Source of the DNA: UBA4823 sp034436035
GTDB lineage: Bacteria > Chloroflexota > Anaerolineae > Anaerolineales > UBA4823
DNA length: 9,299 nucleotides
Assembly: GCA_034436035.1 (NCBI GenBank)
Contig: DAOTVW010000158.1
Coordinates: 1-9,299 of the forward strand
Direction: 5' to 3'
The position numbers and the translations under genes are program-made. Positions 1-5,436 of this stretch are shown here, in pieces; the stretch's first letter is position 1, and the number at the start of each line of letters is the position of its first letter. Below the pieces are notes generated by a model that searched no databases, was not told where the DNA came from, and saw nothing but the letters and a program-made list of their open reading frames with translations.

Positions 1-76
1 CCATCCGATAAATTTTCTCGAACGTATAAAGTCTATTTTTATGTTAAAATATAAAAAATCTTTTCTGGGGCACAAA

Positions 77-607
77 ATGGTCTCTTTCAAACCTTTTCCC
101 GTACTCGAAACTACCCGTCTAATTTTACGCGAACCAAACCTGAGCGACACACAAGCGATATTCAAAAACTACTCCGATGCTGATATCGCAAAATGGTTTT
201 TCAATGAACCTTATTACGAACCCGAACAAGCCGAAGCCTTGATCCTCACCTTCCGCAAAAAACACAATGACGCCAGCGGATTGACCTGGGCATTGGTACT
301 CAAAACCGAAAACGATCTAATCGGCAGCATCAGCTTGGATAATTTAAAAATCGGGGAATCAGCCGATTTGGAATTTGACCTCGCTAAAAAATATTGGGGA
401 AAAGGTTTGATGAGCGAAGCGTTGAAAGCGGTTTTTGAATACTCCTTCAATCGCTTGCACCTGCAACAAATCCGGGCTCTCACCTATCAAAACAATGAGC
501 GCACCGTAACCTTACTCACCCGCTTGGGATTCAACCGCCGCGGAGCCAAAGGCGAACACGACCTGTATGTTCTAGAACATCCCCCACGCATTGATTGCAC
601 TGATTAA
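77..607 (+). CDS. GNAT-family N-acetyltransferase (RimJ/RimL type)
   Basis: Predicted cytoplasmic acetyl-CoA-dependent N-acetyltransferase; the substrate could be a ribosomal protein N-terminus, another protein or a small molecule, and cannot be told from sequence. The N-terminal motif ETTRLILREP is the hallmark of the RimJ/RimL-like branch (Acetyltransf_3). The acetyl-CoA loop is visible as YWGKGLMSEAL about two thirds along, followed by the usual N-rTvtLLtRLGF ending (NNERTVTLLTRLGF). The 176-residue length is normal for the family. I chose ATG 77 because homologues begin a few residues before ETTRL and a weak G-rich ribosome site (TGGGG, 66-70) precedes it; an in-frame ATG at 41 would add 12 lysine-rich residues. 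It is the only plus-strand gene here and converges on the minus-strand sigma/DUF5667 pair, so it is probably monocistronic. Confidence 0.85.
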   Translation: MVSFKPFPVLETTRLILREPNLSDTQAIFKNYSDADIAKWFFNEPYYEPEQAEALILTFRKKHNDASGLTWALVLKTENDLIGSISLDNLKIGESADLEFDLAKKYWGKGLMSEALKAVFEYSFNRLHLQQIRALTYQNNERTVTLLTRLGFNRRGAKGEHDLYVLEHPPRIDCTD

Positions 608-677
608 GGAAAACGCTTATTCAAAACCGGTTGTTGGGTATAGAAACCCGACCTACAAAATGCGAATGAATCTGTAG

Positions 678-711
678 GGCGGGATTCCAATTCCGCCGTT
701 TATGTTTTTGA
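678..711 (+). terminator. Possible terminator hairpin after the GNAT gene
   Basis: A seven-pair stem (678-684 with 691-697, one G-U pair) and a six-base loop TTCCAA are followed by a T-rich stretch on the plus strand, about 70 bp after the acetyltransferase stop. The outer bases (647-657 and 673-683) form another near-perfect inverted repeat, so it may instead be a dispersed intergenic palindrome that also terminates transcription. Confidence 0.35.
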
Positions 712-753
712 TTTTGAATGATGTGTCGAAACCCAACCCACCGTGCAAGGTTG

Positions 754-836
754 TGCGAAATAAATTTCGCAATACCAATGTAGCCCGAAATTTATTTCGG
801 GTTCAATGAATCAGGCAGGACTTTCGCCCGACGAAA
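754..836. repeat. Cluster of three short palindromes with a shared CGAAAT core
   Basis: Three hairpins lie in a row. The first pairs 754-761 with 764-771 (TGCGAAAT, 2-nt loop, perfect). The second pairs 784-791 with 794-801 (CCCGAAAT, 2-nt loop, perfect, extendable by an A-T and a G-U pair). The third pairs 822-826 with 832-836 (TTTCG, 5-nt loop). The 608-913 interval holds no credible gene; it contains these palindromes, the hairpin at 678-697 and the terminator at 875-906. Such runs look like REP/MITE-type dispersed intergenic repeats. That they recur elsewhere in the genome is inference. Confidence 0.55.
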
Positions 837-874
837 TTGATTGATTCTATCCGATCTGTGAAATAAGCTTCAAT

Positions 875-906
875 AACAAAAAAGGCGGGGATAAAACCCG
901 CCTTTT
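875..906 (-). terminator. Intrinsic terminator of the sigma/DUF5667 operon
   Basis: A perfect ten-pair GC-rich stem (AAAAGGCGGG at 880-889 with CCCGCCTTTT at 897-906, 7-nt loop) starts 7 bp after the stop of the membrane protein gene. On the minus strand it is followed by a T-run interrupted by one G. Because the stem carries A and T runs on both sides it could also stop plus-strand transcription arriving from the acetyltransferase gene. Confidence 0.85.
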
Positions 907-913
907 ATCCATA

Positions 914-2044
914 TTAAGGCTTTTGACTACCTGAACCACTGCCGCCAGTGCCCGATCCAGAGCCTGTGCCGCCAGTGCCTGAGCCAGAGCCACTACCGCC
1001 AGTACCCGAACCAGAGCCACTTCCACCGCTTCCTGAGCCGGAACCACTACCGCCGCTGCCTGAGCCGGAACCACTACAGCCGCTGCCTGAGCCGGAGCCA
1101 CTGCCGCTGCTGCCTGAGCCGGAGCCACTACCGCCAGTGCCAGAACCAGAGCCTGTGCCGCCGCTGCCCGAGCCGGAACCACTGCCGCCAGTACCAGAGC
1201 CGCTGCCAGTGCCAGGAGCAGGGTTGCCACCGCTGCCCGGAGTGGTATTACCCGGCGTGTTATGCGTAGGATTTGCCGGCGTCATTTGTTGGGTTTGATT
1301 TTGCAGCTGGAGCTGCAGCTGGATGCGCAGCTGCAATAGATCACCTTGATTTTGCTCAAGTAGTCGCAGCCGTGTCTGCAACATTTCCCGCAACTGGGTC
1401 TGCAATTGTTGCCCTTCTCCACTGCCATCACGCAGTTGCGATTGCACCTTTAATTGTTCCTGCAAACGGGTGCGCAATTGATCGAGCAACGGCTGCGCTT
1501 GCGCATCCGGTAAATTGGCTGCCAACCGCAACGCCTGGTCTAGCTGTTTCTGCAATCGCTGCATTTGCCCTTGGGAGGGGTTTTTGCCTTCCTGCAACAT
1601 TGCCTGCACCTCGCTAACACGGCGCAAGGCGAAAGTTACCGCCAATTCTGCCTCACTGACGGGATTGCCCTGGGCGAGCTGCTGGCGCAGTGTTTCGCTG
1701 GCAATCTTCAATCCATAGAGCGGCTGATCCGGCAGGCTATACTGAGCAGCCGCAACCGTCGCGCCACTCCCTCCAAAAGCCAGTGCCATTACAATCATGA
1801 TCGTCCCCAAAATATTTAACATCGGTTGTACCTCCTTACGCTTCCAAAAGTTTTGGATGGATGTCATCCATCCATTAAGACGAGTAGAAGCGCTGGAGGA
1901 TACGGTTGGAGTTAAAGTTTGTGCCATTTCTAAAAATTGCTGCCGTCCAAGCTTTTGCTGTTCCTGCGGGCGGTGCACTTCGATTTTACGCAAGCTATCA
2001 AACCAGGGAGTTAATTCCGGTAATTCATCTTGATTCGTTTTCAT
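914..2044 (-). CDS. DUF5667-like membrane protein with Gly/Ser repeat tail, coupled to ECF sigma factor
   Basis: Protein of 376 residues, visible in parts: a hydrophilic N-terminus (1-73) that would be cytoplasmic; one membrane segment at about 75-100; immediately after it the motif YSLPDQPLYGLKIASETLR, typical of DUF5667 proteins; a Gln/Leu-rich helical, probably coiled-coil region (155-255, including IQLQLQLQNQ); a Thr/Pro/Asn linker (255-279); and a Gly/Ser tail (280-376) of ten 9-residue repeats of the type GSGSGTGGS. The start ATG lies inside the 3' end of the sigma gene (20-bp overlap) and has a Shine-Dalgarno GGAAAGG 7-8 nt upstream, so translation is probably coupled. From context I infer that the cytoplasmic N-terminus may bind the sigma factor as an anti-sigma factor while the tail lies outside the membrane, perhaps in the wall. 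I see no zinc-binding HxxxCxxC motif. The tail's only cysteine comes from one GGT-to-TGT change in one repeat. Confidence 0.75.
   Translation of the reverse strand: MKTNQDELPELTPWFDSLRKIEVHRPQEQQKLGRQQFLEMAQTLTPTVSSSASTRLNGWMTSIQNFWKRKEVQPMLNILGTIMIVMALAFGGSGATVAAAQYSLPDQPLYGLKIASETLRQQLAQGNPVSEAELAVTFALRRVSEVQAMLQEGKNPSQGQMQRLQKQLDQALRLAANLPDAQAQPLLDQLRTRLQEQLKVQSQLRDGSGEGQQLQTQLREMLQTRLRLLEQNQGDLLQLRIQLQLQLQNQTQQMTPANPTHNTPGNTTPGSGGNPAPGTGSGSGTGGSGSGSGSGGTGSGSGTGGSGSGSGSSGSGSGSGSGCSGSGSGSGGSGSGSGSGGSGSGSGTGGSGSGSGTGGTGSGSGTGGSGSGSQKP
929..1207 (-). repeat. Ten-copy 27-bp coding tandem repeat
   Basis: The 3' end of the DUF5667-like gene consists of ten 27-bp units plus a partial unit, each encoding nine residues of the pattern G-S-G-S-G-(S/T)-G-G-(S/T). 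Units differ mostly at third positions and at Ser/Thr codons. Since 27 is a multiple of three, copy-number change would keep the frame and only alter tail length. The opposite strand is open and would read as PEPEPLPP-type repeats; I regard this as a by-product of composition. Confidence 0.9.
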
Positions 2045-2597
2045 TCGTGAACCTTTCCTGCTCTTTCAAAATCATCCGCCGTAATGCTTGCAAACCACGA
2101 TGCTGTAATGCTTTTACTGCACCCAGCGGTTTGCCCAGTGCTTCCGCCACACTTTCCTGATCCAATCCTTCGATGAAGCGTAAGCTAATCACCAGGCGTT
2201 GCTCTGGGGTTAAGCGTTGCAAAGCAGCACGCATCTCTGCCTGCCGCAGCCCTTCCTCTACCTGATGCTCCAAAGGCGGGTCGGAATGGGAAGACGTTGA
2301 TTCCTCCAATGGCAGGGGCTGGAAGGGCTGACGGCGATACAAATCCGTAATCCAATTATGTGCCACGCGATAGAGATACGGGCGCAGGTTTTGAATCGTC
2401 CCAGCGCCGTTTTGCAATGCCTTCAACAAGCGAAAAAATGTCTCCGCCGTGCATTCCTCCGCCAGATCTGCGTCGCCCAACAAGCGCAAGGCGTAAGCAT
2501 AGATCGCCGGGCTATAGGCGTCATACACCTCAGCCAGCGCTTCGGGCTGCAACGCCTGTGCACGCCGTAAAAGCGAAGGGTCTTCCTGATGTGGCAT
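2025..2597 (-). CDS. ECF-family RNA polymerase sigma-70 factor
   Basis: Alternative sigma factor of the extracytoplasmic-function type, 190 residues, a typical length. Region 2 spans about 20-92 (AEVYDAYSPAIYAYALRLLG, then the DADLAEECTAETFFRLLKAL segment and YLYRVAHNWITDLYRR). A Pro/Ser-rich linker follows (91-115). Region 4 spans about 122-173, with LTPEQRLVISLRFIEGLDQESVAEAL cut by me at the helix-turn-helix and ending in GAVKALQHRGLQALRR. No Shine-Dalgarno is visible before the ATG, but a -10-like TACAAT sits 7 bp upstream, suggesting a leaderless message. The gene overlaps the downstream membrane protein gene by 20 bp, the usual arrangement for a sigma factor and its cognate membrane regulator. 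Target genes cannot be read from this window. Confidence 0.93.
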   Translation of the reverse strand: MPHQEDPSLLRRAQALQPEALAEVYDAYSPAIYAYALRLLGDADLAEECTAETFFRLLKALQNGAGTIQNLRPYLYRVAHNWITDLYRRQPFQPLPLEESTSSHSDPPLEHQVEEGLRQAEMRAALQRLTPEQRLVISLRFIEGLDQESVAEALGKPLGAVKALQHRGLQALRRMILKEQERFTNENESR

Positions 2598-2604
2598 GTT
2601 CTAT

Positions 2605-2610
2605 ATTGTA
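2605..2610 (-). promoter_or_regulatory. Putative -10 element of the sigma factor gene
   Basis: TACAAT on the minus strand lies 7 nt before the ATG; no good -35 hexamer is found 16-18 bp further upstream (the region is T-rich: TCTTTT). If used, transcription would start at or next to the start codon. A sigma-dependent promoter with another -35 is possible, since many ECF sigma genes regulate themselves. Confidence 0.3.
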
Positions 2611-2693
2611 AGACGAAAATGAGGGGAAAAAGATACCGTGAAAAAGGAATTAAAACATACGAATTTGTTATCGAAATTAATCACCCCTACTCG

Positions 2694-4376
2694 TTACGGC
2701 GTTTCCGTCGGTGAAGTCGGCAAGCGGCGGGCGCGCAGATACCAGGTTTGAATGGTGAGAAATCGGTCAGCCGGGTCGAATAACGGACCCATGCGCACAT
2801 TTTGAATGGTTTCATCCACCCCATAACTGTAAACCGGGTAGAACAGCGGCAGTGCCGGCATTTCCATCATGAAGCGCACCTGGAAATTGCGATAGAGCTT
2901 GGCGCGTTCCCCCCAATCTGAGGTCACCCGTGCTTTTTCCAAATATTCACTGGCAGCGCGGTCATCCCACTGGGAATAATTTTGCCCATCGCTGATCATC
3001 GCCTGATCCCAGAATGGATACGGATCCGGGTCTGGAGAACGGGCAAAGTTCAATTCAACCAATGCAGCCTGAAAGGTGTGCTTTTCCAAATATTGGCTGA
3101 CAAGCTGGTCGAATGGCAACGCTTTTAAGGTAACCTGAATGCCTAACTTTGACCAGGCATCGGCGATTTGCTGCGCCAATTCCGCAAAACCGGGTGCATC
3201 GGCATACGCCAGTTCGAAACTGAACGGGACTCCATCTTTCGCCCGCACCTGTCCACCTTCGGCCGGAAAGGTGTAACCGGCTTTCTTGATGGTTTCTAAA
3301 GCTTTCTCGGGGTTATAGCTGATCTTTTCTGTCTCATCGTAATATGCCCATGTGCCAGGGAATATGACGCCATCGGCGACAATGGCTTGCCCATTGCGCA
3401 GGCTATCCACCATGCGCTGGCGATTCAAAGCCATGAGCAATGCTTTGCGGATTTGCGCATCCTGGAAGAAGGGTAACTTTTTGTCATTGAGGTTCAAAAG
3501 GATGATGTTCAAAGACGGCAGACGCCCGGTGTAGAGATTTAATCCCGGTTCCTTCAGGGCATCAGCCAAGTTTGCTTCATCGATATGACTTATACCTAAT
3601 ACACCTTTCGAACGGTAGGCTGCCATCGCGCTGGCTACATCCGGGTAATAACGAAAAATCACCTCATCTAAATAAGGACGCCCATTGTAATACTGCTCGA
3701 ACGCACTTAATTCCACCCCCACAATGGCGCCATTTTCGCTTTGAAATTGCTTGAACTGGAATGGACCAGTCCCGACCGGTTGCGAGTTAAATGGCGCATT
3801 CACCATTGCCTCGACGCTGCTGCCGCCCAAGATATGTTTCGGTAATACGCCGAAGGTTAAATAATCCAAAAACGGAGCAAACGGTTCGGGCAAATGAAAT
3901 TGAAGCGTTTTCGCATCGAGGGTATTTAGCTGCACCTGTTTCCACATCTCTTTGATATCTTTAGGCAAAGGTGAAGCATCACTGCGCAAGGCATCCACCG
4001 TGAAAATCACATCATCGCTGGTTACAGGTGATCCGTCATGCCACACGGCATTAGCGCGCAGGGAAAAGTTGTAGGTTTTCCCATCGGCGGAAACGCCCCA
4101 CGATTCCGCGAGATCGGGCTGAGGCAATCCCCGATCGTCGAATTTAATCAAACCGGAATAGAGCAAACGATCTATATCCCGGTCAACCTGATTGGCATAA
4201 TCCAAAACCGGATTAAGGCGCTCGAACGATCCAATCAATGCTTCGCTATAAATACCGCCACTGACCGGTTGTACGCCCCCTGCCTGTGGCGAAGTCTGCT
4301 GCTGGCTGATCAACAATAACGCAATCGCGACTAAAGCCAGTCCTAAAATAATGAATTGCCAACGGAATCGTTTCAT
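2694..4376 (-). CDS. ABC transporter substrate-binding protein, family 5 (peptide/nickel type)
   Basis: Extracytoplasmic binding protein of the SBP_bac_5 family (DppA/OppA-like), 560 residues, the family's usual length. A membrane anchor or signal segment covers about 6-25, after the basic MKRFRW start. Family features follow: DRDIDRLLYSGLIKFD at 65-80, then LAESWGVSADGKTYNFSLR and the WHDGSPVTSDDVIFT signature near 110-125, and C-terminal PDPDPYPFWDQA followed by MPALPLFYPVYSYGV. No lipobox cysteine follows the hydrophobic segment, so it may be anchored by an uncleaved N-terminus rather than by lipid. No permease or ATPase gene is nearby, so its partner is unknown; it could bind peptides or another small ligand. 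It lies 66 bp after secG in the same direction, but hairpins in the gap may separate their expression. The start codon has no clear ribosome-binding site. Confidence 0.92.
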   Translation of the reverse strand: MKRFRWQFIILGLALVAIALLLISQQQTSPQAGGVQPVSGGIYSEALIGSFERLNPVLDYANQVDRDIDRLLYSGLIKFDDRGLPQPDLAESWGVSADGKTYNFSLRANAVWHDGSPVTSDDVIFTVDALRSDASPLPKDIKEMWKQVQLNTLDAKTLQFHLPEPFAPFLDYLTFGVLPKHILGGSSVEAMVNAPFNSQPVGTGPFQFKQFQSENGAIVGVELSAFEQYYNGRPYLDEVIFRYYPDVASAMAAYRSKGVLGISHIDEANLADALKEPGLNLYTGRLPSLNIILLNLNDKKLPFFQDAQIRKALLMALNRQRMVDSLRNGQAIVADGVIFPGTWAYYDETEKISYNPEKALETIKKAGYTFPAEGGQVRAKDGVPFSFELAYADAPGFAELAQQIADAWSKLGIQVTLKALPFDQLVSQYLEKHTFQAALVELNFARSPDPDPYPFWDQAMISDGQNYSQWDDRAASEYLEKARVTSDWGERAKLYRNFQVRFMMEMPALPLFYPVYSYGVDETIQNVRMGPLFDPADRFLTIQTWYLRARRLPTSPTETP

Positions 4377-4400
4377 GGGGAAAATCTTGCAAGCAGAAAC

Positions 4401-4416
4401 AGGCGCAACAGCGCCT
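4401..4416 (-). other. Second hairpin in the secG-SBP gap
   Basis: AGGCGC (4401-4406) pairs perfectly with GCGCCT (4411-4416) around a four-base loop, in the leader of the binding-protein gene. On the minus strand it is followed by a moderately T-rich stretch (GTTTCTGCTT), so it may be a weak terminator or attenuating structure, or a 3'-end stabiliser for the secG message. Confidence 0.35.
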
Positions 4417-4428
4417 CATGCTTCAGGT

Positions 4429-4450
4429 AAAAATACCGGTTATCAACCGG
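4429..4450 (-). terminator. Weak intrinsic terminator overlapping the secG stop codon
   Basis: A six-pair stem CCGGTT/AACCGG with a three-base loop (4436-4441 with 4445-4450) includes the secG TGA stop and is followed on the minus strand by TATTTTTA. The stem is short, so partial termination with read-through into the binding-protein gene is likely. A translating ribosome would cover the stem, which could tie termination to secG translation. Confidence 0.45.
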
Positions 4451-4667
4451 CCACAATCACCGTCGCAATAGCAAGCAGCACAAAAATGACACTTAAAATG
4501 ATGGTTAGACGAAAGAGAGTTTTTTCTACGCCGCGCCGCGCCGTAAAGAAACCACCGGTGTCAGCGCCGGTTAAACCTCCCAATCCTGCTCCTTTGCTCT
4601 GCAGGATAACACTGACGATGAGCACCACTGAGGTGATGATTAACGCGATATCCAGATATTGTTCCAC
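4443..4667 (-). CDS. secG: Preprotein translocase subunit SecG
   Basis: Small inner-membrane subunit of the SecYEG protein-export channel; it assists SecA-driven translocation. The 74 residues match the normal SecG size. Two membrane helices are visible at about 5-24 and 52-72, separated by the conserved cytoplasmic loop QSKGAGLGGLTG and GGFFTARRGVEKTLFRLT. The start codon is GTG at 4665-4667, fixed by a strong Shine-Dalgarno GGAGG (4673-4677) five bases upstream and by alignment with SecG N-termini. A near-consensus promoter lies just upstream. The following gene encodes an exported binding protein, a possible Sec substrate, but co-transcription is uncertain because of hairpins at the 3' end. 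Confidence 0.95.
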   Translation of the reverse strand: MEQYLDIALIITSVVLIVSVILQSKGAGLGGLTGADTGGFFTARRGVEKTLFRLTIILSVIFVLLAIATVIVAG

Positions 4668-4700
4668 AAAAACCTCCAGCCGTTTTATTCAAGCAGGCGG

Positions 4701-4729
4701 ATTATACCTTTGCAATAGGAATCCGTCAA
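4701..4729 (-). promoter_or_regulatory. Sigma-70-type promoter of secG
   Basis: On the minus strand TTGACG (4724-4729) and a perfect TATAAT (4701-4706) are separated by exactly 17 bp. The predicted start near 4694 gives a short leader of about 27 nt containing the GGAGG ribosome site. This is one of the two best promoter matches in the window and implies strong constitutive expression. Confidence 0.8.
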
Positions 4730-4754
4730 ACCAAAGGTTAGAGAGAGTTAATAA

Positions 4755-4818
4755 AAGAACCGGAAGGTTTAACTTGTATTTCGTCGCCACAACGTTTGGC
4801 ATAAACCTTCAGGTTCTT
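4755..4818. repeat. 16-bp inverted repeat between osmC and secG
   Basis: The arm at 4755-4770 (AAGAACCGGAAGGTTT) is the reverse complement of 4803-4818 with one mismatch; a 17th pair can be added inside, leaving about 30 nt between the arms. Two weaker inverted repeats follow (ACCTAA 4835-4840 with TTAGGT 4855-4860; AGTGGC 4861-4866 with GCCACT 4883-4888). The long arms could be a folded 3' end of the osmC transcript, a remnant of a small mobile element, or an operator region upstream of the secG promoter. Confidence 0.55.
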
Positions 4819-4897
4819 GGTCACCCTTTGATTCACCTAATAGAGCAAGACATGTTAGGTAGTGGCTCTGGACCAAATTCCTGCCACTTGCCTTCTT

Positions 4898-5317
4898 TTA
4901 CTCCACTAACTTTGCCGATAAACGGATCTCTGCCCCGGTTAGCAATTTTGAAACGGGGCAACCGGCTTTAGCAGCGCTGGCTTTTTCTTGAAACACCGCG
5001 TCCGTCAATCCTGGCACTTGCGCCTCGCAATTCAATTCGATTAAACTGATTGTGGGTCCTTCTGTTAAATGAACCGTGGCGCTAGTCCGGATACTTGTGG
5101 GGGTGTATCCCTCCTTGCTTAGTAATGCGGAAAGGAACATGGAAAAACAGCCAGCATGCGCTGCACCAATTAATTCTTCCGGATTTGTGCCTGGTCCGGA
5201 TTCAAAACGGGAAGCGTAGGTGTAAGGGCCCTCGAATGCGCCGCTTGCGAGTTTCATTGTGCCAGCGCCATCTTTCAGGGTGCCCTTCCATTCTGCAGAT
5301 GAGGTTCGAGTGGTCAT
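4898..5317 (-). CDS. OsmC-family peroxiredoxin
   Basis: Cytoplasmic thiol peroxidase of the OsmC/Ohr superfamily, expected to reduce organic hydroperoxides through two cysteines. The 139 residues fit the family. Both catalytic cysteines are visible: Cys57 in AAHAGCFSMFLS and Cys120 in AKAGCPVSKLL. The conserved Arg37 (YASRFESGPGTNPEEL) and Glu48 that assist the active site are also present. The motif set looks more like OsmC proper than Ohr, but I do not assign a symbol firmly. The ATG has a Shine-Dalgarno AAAGGA (5326-5331) eight bases upstream. It stands alone between argH and secG, with its own AT-rich promoter region carrying palindromes, which suggests stress-responsive control (inference). 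Confidence 0.92.
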   Translation of the reverse strand: MTTRTSSAEWKGTLKDGAGTMKLASGAFEGPYTYASRFESGPGTNPEELIGAAHAGCFSMFLSALLSKEGYTPTSIRTSATVHLTEGPTISLIELNCEAQVPGLTDAVFQEKASAAKAGCPVSKLLTGAEIRLSAKLVE

Positions 5318-5341
5318 AGTTTTTATCCTTTCTTTTTTTGC

Positions 5342-5354
5342 TTTATATTATAAA
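5342..5354 (-). promoter_or_regulatory. Putative osmC -10 region inside a 13-bp palindrome
   Basis: TATAAT on the minus strand (5347-5352) lies about 30 bp before the osmC start. It is embedded in a perfect 6-1-6 palindrome TTTATA-T-TATAAA. The shape recalls AT-rich PerR/Fur-type operators (7-1-7), but it is shorter than those consensus sites. No strong -35 is present (GGTTAA at 17 bp spacing), so an activator or weak promoter is possible. Confidence 0.35.
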
Positions 5355-5402
5355 CCAATAATGGATATTTTAACCCTATTTTGTTTAATTTATTTGTACA
5401 AG

Positions 5403-5419
5403 TGATAAAATATTTATCA
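5403..5419. promoter_or_regulatory. 17-bp AT-rich palindrome upstream of osmC
   Basis: TGATAAA (5403-5409) and TTTATCA (5413-5419) form a perfect inverted repeat with a three-base centre, between the end of argH and the osmC promoter region. It has no following T-run on the minus strand, so it is not an obvious argH terminator; a regulator-binding site is an alternative. The call rests on symmetry alone. Confidence 0.3.
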
Positions 5420-5436
5420 ACTTCAACCCAGCCAAA

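Noticed and set aside
847..1230. Alanine/valine-rich open frame on the minus strand
   Set aside because: It is an out-of-frame reading of the same 27-bp repeat that would run across the operon terminator.
948..1298. Open frame on the plus strand with Pro-Glu-Pro-Glu-Pro-Leu repeats
   Set aside because: It is the exact antisense of the Gly/Ser tandem repeat of the minus-strand gene; the periodic composition keeps it open and no ribosome site or family match supports it.
4351..4971. A 206-codon open frame on the plus strand
   Set aside because: It is antisense to secG, the secG promoter and the start of the binding-protein gene, and its product resembles no protein family I recognise.
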